NCBI GenBank assembly: GCA_026415675.1
Contig: JAOAGQ010000028.1
Span: 1 to 41,089 of the forward strand
From: Syntrophorhabdaceae bacterium
GTDB taxonomy: Bacteria > Desulfobacterota > Syntrophorhabdia > Syntrophorhabdales > Syntrophorhabdaceae
Reading direction: 5' to 3'
DNA: 41,089 bases
Shown here one piece after another: positions 32,976 through 41,033 of this stretch (position 1 is its first letter; each line of letters opens with the position of its first letter). The position numbers and the translations under genes are program-made. The notes beneath the pieces are model-generated. The model saw only the letters and a list, made by a program, of their open reading frames with translations, had not been told where the DNA came from and searched no databases.

Positions 32976-33007
32976 TTATCTTATAACAACAGTTAAGATA
33001 ATTTCAA
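32976..33007 (-). promoter_or_regulatory. tetR promoter with embedded palindromic operator
   Basis: On the minus strand -35 TTGAAA (33007-33002) and -10 TATAAG (32985-32980) are 16 bases apart. The inverted repeat TTATCTTA (32976-32983) and TAAGATAA (32994-33001) overlaps the -10 and fills the spacer, a typical TetR autorepression arrangement. The rest of the 246-base divergent region (32928-33173) is AT-rich; a TATAAT at 33096-33101 could serve the rightward gene but has a poor -35. Confidence 0.5.
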
Positions 33008-33173
33008 CCTGTTTTAAAAATATTTCTTATTTTAAGTCGATTTTTTTATCTACATGTAAATATATTAATCAGGACTTTTTTTGTTTATCATTGTTTATAA
33101 TATTCCTTTACAAATTAAAGAGTTTCTGTTTAAATAAGATACTTCACAGATTTTCGATTGGTTAAGATGGAAG

Positions 33174-33527
33174 ATGGCTGTTTTACTTAAGACCGTATTT
33201 CTTTTGATATGTAGCAATGTCTTTATGACCTTTGCGTGGTATGCCCATCTCAAGGAGTTGAATGGGAAACCGTGGTTAATTGCGGCTATATTCAGTTGGG
33301 GGATCGCCCTGTTCGAGTATCTCTTACAGGTCCCTGCAAACAGGATAGGTTACCAGGCTTTGAACGTAGGCCAATTAAAGATAATCCAAGAGGCGATCAC
33401 CCTTTCCGTATTTATCCCCTTTTCTATATTTTACATGAAAGAGCCCTTTAAGCTCGATTATATATGGGCAATGATGTGTATGATGGGGGCCGTATTTTTC
33501 ATCTTCAGAGACAAAATGTTTAACTAA
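33174..33527 (+). CDS. DUF486 / DMT-family small membrane protein
   Basis: A 117-aa integral membrane protein with about four hydrophobic helices. The segment SNVFMTFAWYAHLKELNG is characteristic of the DUF486 family, distantly related to drug/metabolite transporters. QVPANRIGYQALNVGQLKIIQEAITL and a final helix ending in FIFRDKMFN follow. The molecular function of the family is not established. It is transcribed divergently from tetR and 32 bases before the flavoprotein gene. Confidence 0.85.
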   Translation: MAVLLKTVFLLICSNVFMTFAWYAHLKELNGKPWLIAAIFSWGIALFEYLLQVPANRIGYQALNVGQLKIIQEAITLSVFIPFSIFYMKEPFKLDYIWAMMCMMGAVFFIFRDKMFN

Positions 33528-33559
33528 ATTAATTAATATATTCCAAGGTGGGGTGGGTT

Positions 33560-34138
33560 ATGAAAAAGATTAGAGTTGTTGCTTTCAACGGGAGTGCGAG
33601 AAAGGATGGCAATACCGCCATACTCATAAACCATGTACTGAAAGAGTTGCAAAATGAAGGGATAGAGACGGAATTGATACAGTTTGCAGGGAAGCATTTA
33701 AAAGGATGCACGGCCTGCATGAGATGTAGCATAAATAGAGATATGAAGTGTGTGATCAAAAACGACCCTGTCAATGGATACATAAAAAAGATGATCGATG
33801 CGGATGGCATCATCCTCGGCTCACCAACCTATATGTCGGACATCACGGCCAATATGAAGGCCTTCATAGAGAGGGCAGGGATAGTGGCAAGGGCAAACGA
33901 CGAACCTTTCCGTTATAAGGTGGGGGCCGCGGTAGTGTCGGTGAGGAGGGGTGGGGCGATCCATACCTTCGACACGTTAAACCACTTTTTTCTCATAAGG
34001 CAGATGATCGTGCCCGGTTCCCTTTACTGGAACATCGCCATAGGAAGGGAGATCGGGGAGGTGGAGCATGACGACGAAGGCATAAAGACGATGTCCACCC
34101 TGGGTAAAAACATGGCCTGGCTTTTAAAAAAGCTTTGA
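33560..34138 (+). CDS. Iron-sulfur flavoprotein / NADPH-dependent FMN reductase family
   Basis: A flavodoxin-fold electron carrier of 192 aa. The FMN loop is FNGSARKDGNTA. GCTACMRCSINRDMKC gives C-x2-C-x2-C-x7-C, the compact motif of iron-sulfur flavoproteins (Isf), and LGSPTYMSDITANMKAF is the second FMN region. The start at 33560 follows a GGTGGGGTGGG stretch that can act as ribosome site; an ATG four codons upstream lacks it. In anaerobes such proteins handle oxygen, quinone or ferredoxin-linked reductions; the substrate is unknown. Confidence 0.85.
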   Translation: MKKIRVVAFNGSARKDGNTAILINHVLKELQNEGIETELIQFAGKHLKGCTACMRCSINRDMKCVIKNDPVNGYIKKMIDADGIILGSPTYMSDITANMKAFIERAGIVARANDEPFRYKVGAAVVSVRRGGAIHTFDTLNHFFLIRQMIVPGSLYWNIAIGREIGEVEHDDEGIKTMSTLGKNMAWLLKKL

Positions 34139-34151
34139 TCAAATGTAAGGA

Positions 34152-35255
34152 TTACGTAAAAAATTCGATTACTGCCCCGGCTATATATTCTCTCTCCTCT
34201 TCTTTCAATTCGGGATACACAGGTAGGGCGAGGCTTGTCCTTGAAGCCACTTCGGAGACAGGAAGATCCCCTTTCTTATAACCGAGATACCCAAAACACT
34301 CCTGCAAATGGAGAGGGACAGGGTAGTATACCCCTGTCTGAACACCTTTTTGCTTTAAGTGCTCTTTAAGCCCTTCCCTTTTTTCCGTTCTAACCACATA
34401 TAGATGGAAGATGTGGTCCTGGTCTCCCTCTATGCGGGGCAGTATCAAGGGAAGCCCTTTAAACCTCTCGTTGTAATAGAGGGCGTTTTCAATCCTCTTT
34501 CTGTTCCACGCTTCGAGATGGGGGAATTTTACCGTCAACGCACACGCCTTGATCTCATCGAGCCTACTGTTTATACCGAGCATCTCGTGTATATAAGGAA
34601 CCTGTCCCATACCGTGGACCCTTAGTTTTTTTACCTTTTCCCCGAGGTCTTCCCTTTTTGTCAAGACCATCCCCCCTTCGCCTATACCCCCGAGATTCTT
34701 GGTGGGATAGAAACTTAAAGCGGCGATATCACCGAAACTCCCCGCCATTTTTCCATCCTTTCTCGCCCCGAGGGATTGGGCCATATCCTCTATGAGGGAT
34801 AACCCGTATCTATCTGCGATATCTTCTATAGGTTTCATGTCACAGAGCTTTCCGAAGAGATGAACGACCATAATGGCCTTTGTCTTTGGGGTGATGGCAG
34901 CCTCTATAAATTCAGGGTTTATATTTAAATCCCTTTCATCGATATCAACGAATACAGGCCTACCTCCGAGTAAGGCAATGGAGCTTGCCGTTGAAAAGAA
35001 GGTATAAGGTGTTGTGATCACCTCATCGCCCTCCTTTATACCAAGGGCCATTAAGGAGAGGATTAATGCATCCGTTCCGTTGGCGCAGGATATGGCATAG
35101 GGCACACCGGTATATTCCCCTATCGTTTTCTCAAGGAGCTTTACGTAATCGCCGAGTATCAGTTTCTGTTCGGAGAGGATTTCCCCTATCTTTTTAAGTA
35201 TCTCCTCCTTGACTTCTTGAAATTGGGCCTTAAGGTTGATTATGGGTATATCCAT
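34152..35255 (-). CDS. DegT/DnrJ/EryC1/StrS-family sugar aminotransferase
   Basis: A PLP-dependent aminotransferase of 367 aa that usually aminates a nucleotide-linked ketosugar. It shows SCANGTDALILSLMALGI, TPYTFFSTASSI, IEDMAQSLGARKDGKMAG and the PLP lysine in LSFYPTKNLGGIGEGGM. PVPLHLQECFGYLGYKKGDLP near the C-terminus is usual for the family. It is 12 bases downstream of the nitroreductase and converges on the flavoprotein gene with a 13-base gap. No sugar-nucleotide or glycosyltransferase genes are adjacent, so the product is unknown. Confidence 0.9.
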   Translation of the reverse strand: MDIPIINLKAQFQEVKEEILKKIGEILSEQKLILGDYVKLLEKTIGEYTGVPYAISCANGTDALILSLMALGIKEGDEVITTPYTFFSTASSIALLGGRPVFVDIDERDLNINPEFIEAAITPKTKAIMVVHLFGKLCDMKPIEDIADRYGLSLIEDMAQSLGARKDGKMAGSFGDIAALSFYPTKNLGGIGEGGMVLTKREDLGEKVKKLRVHGMGQVPYIHEMLGINSRLDEIKACALTVKFPHLEAWNRKRIENALYYNERFKGLPLILPRIEGDQDHIFHLYVVRTEKREGLKEHLKQKGVQTGVYYPVPLHLQECFGYLGYKKGDLPVSEVASRTSLALPVYPELKEEEREYIAGAVIEFFT

Positions 35256-35267
35256 CTAAAATCCTTT

Positions 35268-35828
35268 CTATCCTTTTCTGTATGGTTCTCCGAAAACGTT
35301 GAGATACACGATTTCCTCAAGGGGCTTTCTCGGTGTCTGTTTCGGTTCGTAGTCGAAATATCCGAGGGGGGTCATCTCGACTATCGCGAATTTTTCAGGT
35401 ATCTTTAAGATCTCCTCTGCCTTTGGGGCATCGAAAGATCCCACATGGCATGTGCCAAGACCGAAATTCCAGGCGGCAAGGACGATATGTTCCATCGCAA
35501 TACCTGCATCAAACATAAACCAATCCCCCTTATCCGTTCTGGCAACCCCCTTTGAAAAGCCCGAAACCCCCTTTTCACAAGCGACACATATGAGAACAGG
35601 GGCTTCAATGATGCTATTTTTTGCAGGGTTTGTCTGTCCTAAAGTCTCCGAAAGGAGTCTTTTAATCTCCTGGTCCTTGACGACTATGAAGCGCCAGGTC
35701 TGTGTGTTTGCCCACGAAGGGGCCCTCCTTGCCGCCTCAAGAATCTCAAAGATTATCTCATCAGGCACAGAATCCTGTTTATATTTTCTTACACTTCTCC
35801 TCTCGTGTATCGCCTTCAGTAATTCCAT
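35268..35828 (-). CDS. Nitroreductase-family FMN oxidoreductase, cytoplasmic
   Basis: A 186-aa flavoprotein with no signal peptide. It carries MELLKAIHERRSVRKYK (FMN-phosphate site), RRAPSWANTQTWRFIVV, GIAMEHIVLAAWNFGLGTCHVG and VEMTPLGYFDYEPKQTPRKP, all typical of the family. The physiological substrate cannot be assigned. It probably shares a transcript with the DegT aminotransferase and is divergent from the MFS gene (106-base gap with no clear palindrome). Confidence 0.9.
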   Translation of the reverse strand: MELLKAIHERRSVRKYKQDSVPDEIIFEILEAARRAPSWANTQTWRFIVVKDQEIKRLLSETLGQTNPAKNSIIEAPVLICVACEKGVSGFSKGVARTDKGDWFMFDAGIAMEHIVLAAWNFGLGTCHVGSFDAPKAEEILKIPEKFAIVEMTPLGYFDYEPKQTPRKPLEEIVYLNVFGEPYRKG

Positions 35829-35934
35829 AATTCCTCCAGATGTTTTGGATAGGTTGACGATAAGCTAACATATTTTTTCTCCTCTTCTCAACATTCCATT
35901 GAAATTCTTTCCCTGTTAAGGTTAGATTTTCACC

Positions 35935-37101
35935 ATGCAAGCATACGGGGAGTTAAAAGGAAAGGCCCTTCTGTATCTCATCTTCTTCTGGTTTGTCTGG
36001 TTTATGAACTATGGGTGCAGGACCGCCTTTTCTCCTATTATGCCTCTTTTAGAGGATGAATACGGTATAACCCATGCAAAGGCGAGTAGCCTCTTTGCCT
36101 TAACATCGGCGGGATACGGCATATCCCTCTTCGTATCGGGGATGGTGGCGAGTCTTATCGGGTATAAGAGATCCATAGGTATTTCCCTCGGTGCGTGCAG
36201 TCTAATTTTGTTTGCCGTGCCGTTTATGACGAATTTCAACCAGTTGTCCCTCCTTGGATTTGCCCTCGGGATTGCAACAGGTATGCATCTCCCCTCGATA
36301 ATGCCTATAATCACAAGGTACTATGAGAGTAAGATTTGGGGGAAGGTGCTCTCCCTCCACGACACAGGTATCACCTTCGGTGTATTTGTTATCCCCTTTA
36401 TCGCCCTTCTGTTTTTAAACTACTTTAACTGGAGGGTAATGTTCTATTTTTTCGCCGGGATCTTTGTTTTATGCCTCGCCGTTTTTTACTATACCTGCGA
36501 TGATGTGTTGCCCTCGGGAGATAAAAGAATAGGCTTTGTAGTTGATGTCTTAAAGAGTAAATCCCTTTGGTTTCTCGGGATCGTATGGATCTTCGCCGTA
36601 GGTGCCAACCTCGCCGTCTATTTTATCCTACCCCTTTATCTGACGAAGGAGCTCAATTTCAGTATCGGCTATGCGAATACGGTTTTTGGTTTTTCAAGGC
36701 TCGGGGGCCCTTTACTCACAATAGCCGGAGGTTTTATCATTGATAGATTCAATCTGAAGAAGACCATGTTTTATTTGGTCTCCTCCACAGGTCTAACCAC
36801 CATGCTATTGAGCCATAAAAATCCAACGGTGGTCCTTATCTTTCTATTTCTCCAGGCGAGTTTTATCCCTGTCTTTTTTCCGGCAGGCCTTGTGGCCATA
36901 TCGAGGATGTTCGACATTAAAAAGAGAAGTATGGCAGCAGGGGTTTTAGGGGCCCTCTCCGGTCTATTCGGTGTAGGACTTCTCCCCTATCTTTTAGGTC
37001 TTGCAGGAGATTTGATCAGTTTCAGATTCGGCATATTTGTCCTCGGCATACTCGTCACATTATCGAGCGGGCTTATACTTTTCCTAAAGGAGATAGATTA
37101 A
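35935..37101 (+). CDS. Major facilitator superfamily transporter
   Basis: A 388-aa inner-membrane transporter with about twelve hydrophobic helices. The N-terminal part WFVWFMNYGCRTAFSPIMPLLEDEYGI resembles the OPA/ACS-like MFS branch of organic anion carriers. IGYKRSIGISLGA holds the loop 2-3 motif, and FGFSRLGGPLLTIAGGFIIDRF its second-half counterpart. The ribosome site is weak (AAGG about 14 bases upstream). The substrate is unknown. DUF502 starts 15 bases after the stop, so it may lead the envelope cluster. Confidence 0.85.
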   Translation: MQAYGELKGKALLYLIFFWFVWFMNYGCRTAFSPIMPLLEDEYGITHAKASSLFALTSAGYGISLFVSGMVASLIGYKRSIGISLGACSLILFAVPFMTNFNQLSLLGFALGIATGMHLPSIMPIITRYYESKIWGKVLSLHDTGITFGVFVIPFIALLFLNYFNWRVMFYFFAGIFVLCLAVFYYTCDDVLPSGDKRIGFVVDVLKSKSLWFLGIVWIFAVGANLAVYFILPLYLTKELNFSIGYANTVFGFSRLGGPLLTIAGGFIIDRFNLKKTMFYLVSSTGLTTMLLSHKNPTVVLIFLFLQASFIPVFFPAGLVAISRMFDIKKRSMAAGVLGALSGLFGVGLLPYLLGLAGDLISFRFGIFVLGILVTLSSGLILFLKEID

Positions 37102-37116
37102 GAGGTGGCATAGCCA

Positions 37117-37731
37117 ATGAGGAAACATTTGAGAAATACATTTTTTACAGGGCTTTTAATCGTTATCCCCCTTATTGTCACAGCCTATGTGATATATGCG
37201 ATCATAGGGACGATAGATGGGTTTATAGCCCCGATATTCAAAAACATCATCCAGGGTTTTACGGAGAAGGAGTTTTATCTCCCCGGGATGGGGCTTTTAT
37301 TTTTCGTGGCTTTAACCTATTTCGTCGGGGTGGTGGCATCGAATTATATGGGTAAGAGGATTCTTTTCTATGGGGAGTCCATTCTAAAGAAGATACCCTT
37401 TGTTAAATGGATATACACATCGGTAAAGGATATGACCGACGCCCTAAGCTCCGATAGGATAAAATCTTTCAAAGAGATAGCCCTTATAGAGTTTCCTCTC
37501 AAGGGAAGGTATGTGATAGGGTTTATCACAGGGCGCCTCGAGGGCAGAGAGGGCAAGAGGTTCTGTACAGTATTTATACCCACCACCCCAAACCCCACAT
37601 CCGGTTTTCTTGTTATCATCCCTGAAGGAGAGATTACCCCTATTTCTTTATCAACAGAGGATGCGATTAAATACATCATCTCTCTCGGTACAACGAGGAT
37701 AGATCTGGAATGGACAGAGAAAAGCTCGTAA
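37117..37731 (+). CDS. DUF502 family membrane protein
   Basis: A 204-aa protein with two transmembrane helices: TGLLIVIPLIVTAYVIYAII at about residues 11-30 and MGLLFFVALTYFVGVVASN at about 58-76. A soluble domain follows with IYTSVKDMTDALSS and VFIPTTPNPTSGFLVIIPE, the signature of DUF502. The function is unknown. It overlaps tatC by 22 bases. Confidence 0.88.
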   Translation: MRKHLRNTFFTGLLIVIPLIVTAYVIYAIIGTIDGFIAPIFKNIIQGFTEKEFYLPGMGLLFFVALTYFVGVVASNYMGKRILFYGESILKKIPFVKWIYTSVKDMTDALSSDRIKSFKEIALIEFPLKGRYVIGFITGRLEGREGKRFCTVFIPTTPNPTSGFLVIIPEGEITPISLSTEDAIKYIISLGTTRIDLEWTEKSS

Positions 37732-38417
37732 AGACCTTAAACGGGTTAAAGAGGGTTATCATCAAGTCCCTTATAGTCGTTGCCATATTTTCAACGGTAT
37801 GCTTTATCTTTTATAAGGATATCCTAAATCTGCTCCTCAAAACGGTAAAGATCAAGGTCTACTACTTTACCTTTCCGGAGGTATTCTTCTCTTCGGTGGA
37901 ACTCGCGCTCTATGCAGGACTTTTTTTTGCCCTCCCCTTCTTCATCATCTTGCTCTGGGATGAGTTCAAGGGGATGACCTCATTAAAGCCTGTTGAGGGA
38001 TGGCTTTTCGTCATTTTCTCTATCCTTCTGTTTTATGGAGGGAGTCTCTTCTGTTACGCCGTTGTGCTCCGCTCGGGGATCACGTTTCTTCTAAGCTATG
38101 AAGGAAACGTGTTAAAGGCGATGATCTCTGTGGAGAAGTTTATAAAATTTTCCGCAGCGATGATATTCGCCTTCGGCATTACCTTTGAGGTTCCCATAGT
38201 ACTTCTCGCCTTAAACAAAAAGGGTATAGTGAAGGCTCAAACTCTTATTAAAACAAGAAGATACGCCATACTATTCATCACTATCGCCTCTGCCCTTATA
38301 ACACCTACCCCCGATGTGTATAACATGATGCTCCTTGCCCTGCCGACATATATTCTGTACGAGATAGGGATCATCCTTATGAGGTTGAATGAGAGGAAGA
38401 AGTTCCATGTTGAATAG
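37710..38417 (+). CDS. tatC: Sec-independent protein translocase TatC
   Basis: The signal-peptide receptor of the twin-arginine pathway, 235 aa with six predicted membrane helices. It shows the conserved glutamate in FGITFEVPIVLLAL and ALITPTPDVYNMMLLALPTYILYEIGI near the C-terminus. The N-terminal cytoplasmic part is shorter than in E. coli TatC. No tatA or tatB lies next to it. It could serve the Tat-dependent molybdoenzyme encoded at 21683-22366. Confidence 0.93.
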   Translation: MDREKLVKTLNGLKRVIIKSLIVVAIFSTVCFIFYKDILNLLLKTVKIKVYYFTFPEVFFSSVELALYAGLFFALPFFIILLWDEFKGMTSLKPVEGWLFVIFSILLFYGGSLFCYAVVLRSGITFLLSYEGNVLKAMISVEKFIKFSAAMIFAFGITFEVPIVLLALNKKGIVKAQTLIKTRRYAILFITIASALITPTPDVYNMMLLALPTYILYEIGIILMRLNERKKFHVE

Positions 38418-38483
38418 TAATTGTAAACTTTATATCATGATGGTTGTAATGGATGTTTTAGAAACTTTAGGAAAAGGCCATAA

Positions 38484-39056
38484 ATGGAAGGGCTCATAGA
38501 GAAATATGGCTATATCGGGATTTTTATAGGGACTTTCCTTGAAGGGGAGACGACCGTATTGATGGGGGGTGTGTTCTCGAGGTTCGGTTACCTCAATCTA
38601 ACGAGCGTGATGGTGTGGTCATTTTTGGGAACTTTTATCGGCGACTTTTTCTTCTTTGGCATAGGGAGATATTACGGTAAGGGGATCGTCGAAAGATACG
38701 ATTTTCTGAAAAAGAGGATGCGACTAGCGGACAAGGTGATCCATCTGCACGGTAACTTCATCATCTTCTTGATACGTTTCCTTGCCGGTATTAGGACCGT
38801 TGTCCTTATCCTTCTCGGATGTACAAACATCACGCTCCTGAAATTCCTTATTATAAACGGCATAAATTCGATTATCTGGAGTGTAGGGGTGACCTTAACG
38901 GGCTATATTTTTGGAAATGTGGTATTTATATTCATCAAGGACGTAAAGGGGTACGAGAGGTATGTCCTTCCTGCGGTCTTTTTGGTGGTTGTTGCAATGA
39001 TAGTCATATTAAGATATTTTATCAGGGAGAGGGAAAAGAGATATGGAGATCAGTGA
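38484..39056 (+). CDS. DedA-family membrane protein
   Basis: A 190-aa protein of the DedA/SNARE-associated superfamily, probably a lipid-carrier flippase or transporter. MEGLIEKYGYIGIFIGTFLEGETTVLMGG holds the re-entrant loop glutamate, GTFIGDFFFFGIGRYYG follows, and FIIFLIRFLAGIRTVVLILLG matches the conserved Arg-rich motif. Several hydrophobic helices follow. It overlaps the small coiled-coil gene by 14 bases. Confidence 0.9.
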   Translation: MEGLIEKYGYIGIFIGTFLEGETTVLMGGVFSRFGYLNLTSVMVWSFLGTFIGDFFFFGIGRYYGKGIVERYDFLKKRMRLADKVIHLHGNFIIFLIRFLAGIRTVVLILLGCTNITLLKFLIINGINSIIWSVGVTLTGYIFGNVVFIFIKDVKGYERYVLPAVFLVVVAMIVILRYFIREREKRYGDQ

Positions 39057-39261
39057 AAAGGTATTGAGGGACCTTAAGAAAAAATTTGAACTGGAGATGA
39101 ACAAAAGAGAGGGGGAGATCGTCGAATACTGGAGGAAGGAGCTCGAGACCATCTACAAAAAGAAGTATGAGAACCTGGGGTCCCTCCAGATAGAGTTAAA
39201 AGCCCTCATCGAAAGAATGGCAAACAGGGTAAGTATGCTAAATAGGATGGCAAAGGAATGA
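39043..39261 (+). CDS. Small coiled-coil protein of unknown function
   Basis: A 72-aa, highly charged protein (MEISEKVLRDLKKKFELEMN onward). It has heptad-like leucine and aromatic spacing, no signal peptide and no membrane segment. I do not recognise the family. Overlaps with dedA (14 bases) and with the transglycosylase gene (4 bases, ATGA) support real translation: both neighbours are certain genes and the reading frame fits precisely between them. It may act as an assembly or spacer protein for the envelope genes around it, but nothing in it shows this. Confidence 0.65.
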   Translation: MEISEKVLRDLKKKFELEMNKREGEIVEYWRKELETIYKKKYENLGSLQIELKALIERMANRVSMLNRMAKE

Positions 39262-40295
39262 TCCCAATGATTAGGCCCATTTTAACCATCTCCTTTTTGA
39301 TAAATTTCATTTTGATGGGGGTATGGGTATCCCCTCCGTCAGAGGCCCAGTCGATACATAAGAAGGCACCCCCTCCTATGGAAAAGAGGGTTACTGATCT
39401 GGAGGCGGCGGTAACAAAACTCAAGGAGGGGTTCGATACATTTACATTAAAGGGACTTCCGGAGACGATCCTTTTATGTGACCGAAAGATACCCATAACA
39501 AGGGAAGACATAAGGGAACGGTTTGAACGGGAATTCTTCCAGTTTTTGGAAAACAGGGGCCTTATGACCATAATAGCTAAAAGGTATTATAAATATCTAC
39601 CTATGGTCACGGAGGAGGTAAAAAAGGCCTCACTCCCCCAGGATTTGATATACCTTATGGCGGTAGAGAGCTATTTCAACCCCAGGTCTCTCTCGAAGGC
39701 TAATGCAGCAGGTCTATGGCAGTTTATCAAAGAGACGGGGAAAAAAGAGGGGCTCTTTATAAACGACATTATCGATGAGCGGTATAACATGAAAAAATCG
39801 ACGAGGTCCGCTGTTGCCCACCTGAAGAGGTTATACGGAGAGTTTGGAGACTGGATGCTCGCTCTGGCTGCGTATAATGCAGGTGCCGCAAGGGTAAGGG
39901 AAGCGATCGAATATCAGAATACAAAGGATTTTTTTGACCTCTTTCTACCGGAGGAGACGGAGCGATACGTATTCAGGATAGCGGCCATCAAAGAGATTCT
40001 TCAGAACAGGGAAAAGTACGGGATAACCTTTGATGAGAAGGAGATGTATAGCCCGATATACCTCGTTGAGGTTTCAGTTGAAGCCAGTAAAGATTTCTAT
40101 ACATCGATCCTTGCGGACTGTATGGAGATCCCCTACAGGACGTTTAGGATTTTTAACCTCCACCTGAGGAGATATGTCCTTCCAAAGGGCGTATACCATA
40201 TAAACATACCCCAGGATAGATACGAGACGTTTAAGAAAAAGCTCGGCAACTACCCCTTCATCGAGATCATAAGAAAGGCCGAAGGAGGAAAATAA
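39258..40295 (+). CDS. Lytic transglycosylase, SLT/MltD-like
   Basis: Cleaves peptidoglycan in the periplasm. The 345-aa protein has an N-terminal signal sequence (about residues 6-31, ending SEAQS), then a helical segment, then the SLT domain. The catalytic glutamate lies in LIYLMAVESYFNPRSLSKANAAGLWQF, and LALAAYNAGAARVREAI is the second SLT motif. The C-terminal ~90 residues (from YSPIYLVEVSVE) resemble the linker regions of MltD proteins but carry no clear LysM repeat. It begins at an ATGA overlap with the coiled-coil gene. Confidence 0.92.
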   Translation: MIPMIRPILTISFLINFILMGVWVSPPSEAQSIHKKAPPPMEKRVTDLEAAVTKLKEGFDTFTLKGLPETILLCDRKIPITREDIRERFEREFFQFLENRGLMTIIAKRYYKYLPMVTEEVKKASLPQDLIYLMAVESYFNPRSLSKANAAGLWQFIKETGKKEGLFINDIIDERYNMKKSTRSAVAHLKRLYGEFGDWMLALAAYNAGAARVREAIEYQNTKDFFDLFLPEETERYVFRIAAIKEILQNREKYGITFDEKEMYSPIYLVEVSVEASKDFYTSILADCMEIPYRTFRIFNLHLRRYVLPKGVYHINIPQDRYETFKKKLGNYPFIEIIRKAEGGK

Positions 40296-40323
40296 ATTTC
40301 CCATCCCTAAAATCAATAAGGGG

Positions 40324-40358
40324 AGAGGTTACTTTCAAATGTTGAAAGAGAATCCTCT
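40324..40358 (+). repeat. Left-end palindrome of the IS200-like element
   Basis: The inner stem CTTTCAA (40332-40338) pairs with TTGAAAG (40342-40348) around a 3-base loop. An outer stem AGAGG (40324-40328) pairs with CCTCT (40354-40358). In IS200-type elements a left-end hairpin is read by TnpA or acts as a terminator against outside transcription. It could instead be the terminator of the preceding transglycosylase gene. Confidence 0.5.
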
Positions 40359-40380
40359 AATAACGTGTTATATTATTGTC

Positions 40381-40418
40381 CCCCTTGGAGAATGAGAGAA
40401 AACTCTCGCCTTTAGGGG
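40381..40418 (+). promoter_or_regulatory. tnpA leader hairpin sequestering a ribosome site
   Basis: CCCCT (40381-40385) pairs with AGGGG (40414-40418). GAGAG (40394-40398) pairs with CTCTC (40403-40407) around an AAAA loop. The AGGGG arm is the only purine-rich ribosome site upstream of the GTG at 40441. IS200 is known for a leader hairpin that represses transposase translation, so the structure fits that role. Confidence 0.5.
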
Positions 40419-40440
40419 AAGTCTTTAGTATGCTTTTTAT

Positions 40441-40878
40441 GTGGAAAATTACAGGAAATCAAGCCATACAGTATACGATATAAAATACCATATAGTGTGG
40501 ATTACGAAATACCGAAAACAGATCCTTAGAACTGACATTGCAGAAATTTTGAGAGATTTGATAAGAGAAATTTGTAGGACAAACGATGTTGGGATAATAA
40601 AAGGACATATCTCCAAAGATCACGTCCATCTCTTCCTTTCGGTTCCCCCACACATATCAGTGAGTAAATTGGTAAAGCTTCTAAAAGGTAAAACACCCAG
40701 AAAGATGCTCATGGAATTCAAAACCCTCAGTAAAACATTCTGGGGTAGACACATGTGGGCAAGAGGCTACTTCGTTGCAACATCAGGTAATGTAACCGAT
40801 TAAATAATAATAAAATATATTGAACAGCAAACTTTAGAAAGTTCTGATGACGATTTCAAGGTTGATGGAGAACTTTAG
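40441..40878 (+). pseudogene. tnpA: IS200/IS605 Y1 transposase, nonsense mutation
   Basis: A GTG start gives 120 codons to a TAA at 40801-40803. The HUH motif is intact (His61 and His63 in KDHVHLFL), and ARGYFVATSGNVTD is typical. The same frame then continues for 24 codons to TAG at 40876-40878, encoding IIIKYIEQQ and a normal acidic tail. In relatives this position reads GNVTDE, so a single GAA-to-TAA change explains the stop. The lost segment contains Tyr126, which aligns with the catalytic Tyr127 of IS608 TnpA, so the truncated product should be unable to cut DNA. Confidence 0.85.
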
Positions 40879-40901
40879 TCAGCTTCCAGCCGAAACTCAA
40901 G

Positions 40902-40921
40902 CTACCAGCTTTAACTGGTAG
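40902..40921 (+). repeat. Right-end hairpin of the IS200-like element
   Basis: CTACCAG (40902-40908) pairs perfectly with CTGGTAG (40915-40921) around a CTTTAA loop. It is followed by TGATTGACTT, where the element probably ends. A stem with a CTTTAA-type loop shortly after tnpA is usual for the right end of this family. Confidence 0.65.
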
Positions 40922-40980
40922 TGATTGACTTTTTTGATTTTTCTGATCCATCTTTAAATGGAGGTAGAACATTCCATATG

Positions 40981-41009
40981 TTGCATACATTTAATACGGA
41001 TGCTATAAT
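40981..41009 (+). promoter_or_regulatory. Sigma-70-type promoter upstream of the truncated last gene
   Basis: TTGCAT at 40981-40986 and a perfect TATAAT at 41004-41009 are 17 bases apart. A ribosome site AAAGGA lies at 41022-41027, 6 bases before the ATG at 41034. It is the best promoter match on the + strand of the window. The stretch 40931-40980 between the IS end and this promoter shows nothing else. Confidence 0.7.
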
Positions 41010-41033
41010 ATTTTAAAAGCTAAAGGAACATAT

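Larger units (their letters stand above)
40324..40930 (+). mobile_element. IS200/IS605-family element, single tnpA, decayed
   Basis: About 0.6 kb. It is bounded by subterminal palindromes (40324-40358 on the left, 40902-40921 on the right), holds one Y1 transposase gene and no tnpB, and shows no terminal inverted repeats or target duplication, as expected of this single-strand transposon family. The exact tips cannot be set without an empty site. Base composition is clearly more AT-rich than that of the upstream genes. Confidence 0.75.
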
